Source: Clostridia bacterium (lineage in GTDB: Bacteria; Bacillota; Clostridia; Lachnospirales; Lachnospiraceae). Taken from it: DNA of 64,000 nt. Location: NCBI GenBank assembly GCA_910574835.1, contig CAJTDE010000007.1, forward strand, positions 125,212 through 189,211, written 5' to 3'. Both the position numbers and the translations under genes were made by a program. Position 1 is the stretch's first letter. Every line of letters begins with the position of its first letter. This document shows, piece after piece, positions 63,541 through 64,000 of the stretch. Below the pieces are notes generated by a model. The model saw only the letters and a list, made by a program, of their open reading frames with translations, had not been told where the DNA came from and did not search any database.

Positions 63541-64000
63541 CTATTCATGCACCATTCCATTTGTATCAAGCCACTGGCTGATCTCCTCATTTAGTGTTGC
63601 CCCACCGGAATAGTGAACCGATAAGGCTTCTCCCATAACCGCATCAGGAGCCAGTTTCGCAATCGCCGTGAGACTCTGCCCGAACCTTCCTCCGCCATGA
63701 GAACAGAACGGAATGATGGTCTTGCCTTCAAAATCATATTCCTCCAAGAAGGAAGCAATCGGCATAGGAATAGAAGCCCACCAGTTCGGATAACCGAGAA
63801 TAATTACGTCGTAATCTTCCATATTTTCAATATGATTCGCCAGTTCCGGCCTTGCCTGTTCATTCTGATCCCGCTGTGCCTCGTCCAAAACTGTGTTGTA
63901 ATCATTGGAATAAGGATTCACAGGCGTAATCTCAAATAGGTCGGCTCCTGTCTGGCGCTGTATCTCCCCGGCAATCCCTGCCGTATTCCCGCCCCATGAA
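63541..64000 (-). CDS. Flavodoxin-like protein, 5' end cut by the window edge
   Basis: The frame continues past the internal GTG (63921) to the window edge with SWGGNTAGIAGEIQRQTGADLFEITPV, the FMN phosphate loop region of flavodoxins, so the start lies beyond 64000. Later segments: NPYSNDYNTVLDEAQRDQN, ENMEDYDVIILGYPNWWASIPMPIASFLEEYDFEGKTIIPFCSHGGGRFGQS. Close relative of the lipoprotein flavodoxin at 59833-60963 but without its extra domains as far as can be seen. Confidence 0.85.
   Translation of the reverse strand, partial: SWGGNTAGIAGEIQRQTGADLFEITPVNPYSNDYNTVLDEAQRDQNEQARPELANHIENMEDYDVIILGYPNWWASIPMPIASFLEEYDFEGKTIIPFCSHGGGRFGQSLTAIAKLAPDAVMGEALSVHYSGGATLNEEISQWLDTNGMVHE

Overview
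The window looks like a chromosome segment of a gut-type Clostridia, most likely Lachnospiraceae. This rests on the ribosomal and RNA polymerase proteins, strong GGAGG ribosome-binding sites, moderate G+C, two LpdA-like and aldehyde-dehydrogenase lineages typical of anaerobes, a LIV-type ABC operon next to a UroD/MtaA-like protein, and clostridial mobile elements. No rRNA, tRNA or CRISPR array was seen.

Layout. Bases 1-3244 are the right-hand part of a three-gene DDE transposon (DUF6431 protein, rve transposase, ExeA-like ATPase). It has jumped into a MobV relaxase gene, whose N-terminal part is left at 3221-3874. That relaxase belongs to a small integrated mobilizable element running to about 7390: candidate oriT hairpins, RecA-like ATPase, tyrosine integrase, small HTH/excisionase, and a divergent XRE regulator with an operator cluster. 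The element lies just beyond the tuf terminator. Bases 7443-30373 are the core translation/transcription superoperon read on the minus strand: rpmG-secE-nusG-rplK-rplA-rplJ-rplL, rpoB-rpoC, then rpsL-rpsG-fusA-tuf. Internal promoters, terminators and r-protein leaders are visible. Between rpoC and rpsL, usually close neighbours in Firmicutes, there is a 5.8-kb insert: an MBL-fold hydrolase, an ECF sigma factor with a membrane anti-sigma protein carrying an RsgI/SEAL-like Asn-Pro motif and three PepSY repeats, and an LpdA-type flavoprotein behind a riboswitch-like leader RNA.

Bases 30.6-39.7 kb look like a catabolic locus for an unidentified PTS sugar: EIICB, M20 peptidase, PRD regulator, ribulose-phosphate-3-epimerase-like protein, YitT membrane protein, HAD phosphatase, Fe-alcohol dehydrogenase and fructose-6-phosphate-aldolase-like transaldolase. 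A shared operator motif lies at two of its promoters. Bases 39.8-44.2 kb hold an IclR regulator, an aldehyde dehydrogenase with a FIST sensor protein, and a DtxR-like regulator. Bases 44.3-54.8 kb form a LacI-regulated locus: LIV-type transporter LivKHMGF, a UroD/MtaA-like methyltransferase, a CyuA/serine-dehydratase-like enzyme, a shikimate-dehydrogenase-like enzyme and a divergent Gfo/Idh/MocA dehydrogenase. GTAATCGATTAC-type operators sit at both the lacI and livK promoters.

Bases 54.8-57.4 kb are a scrap yard of mobile DNA: a decayed PD-(D/E)XK-type transposase, an IS630 copy with an A8 frameshift site, and a chain of strong hairpins. Bases 57.4-64 kb carry a BlaI/BlaR1 pair in which blaR1 is split by an in-frame TAG at a conserved Trp position. 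After it come redox genes: two flavodoxin-fold proteins, aldo/keto reductase, CMD-cupin protein and DUF4405 membrane protein. The last gene runs off the right edge.
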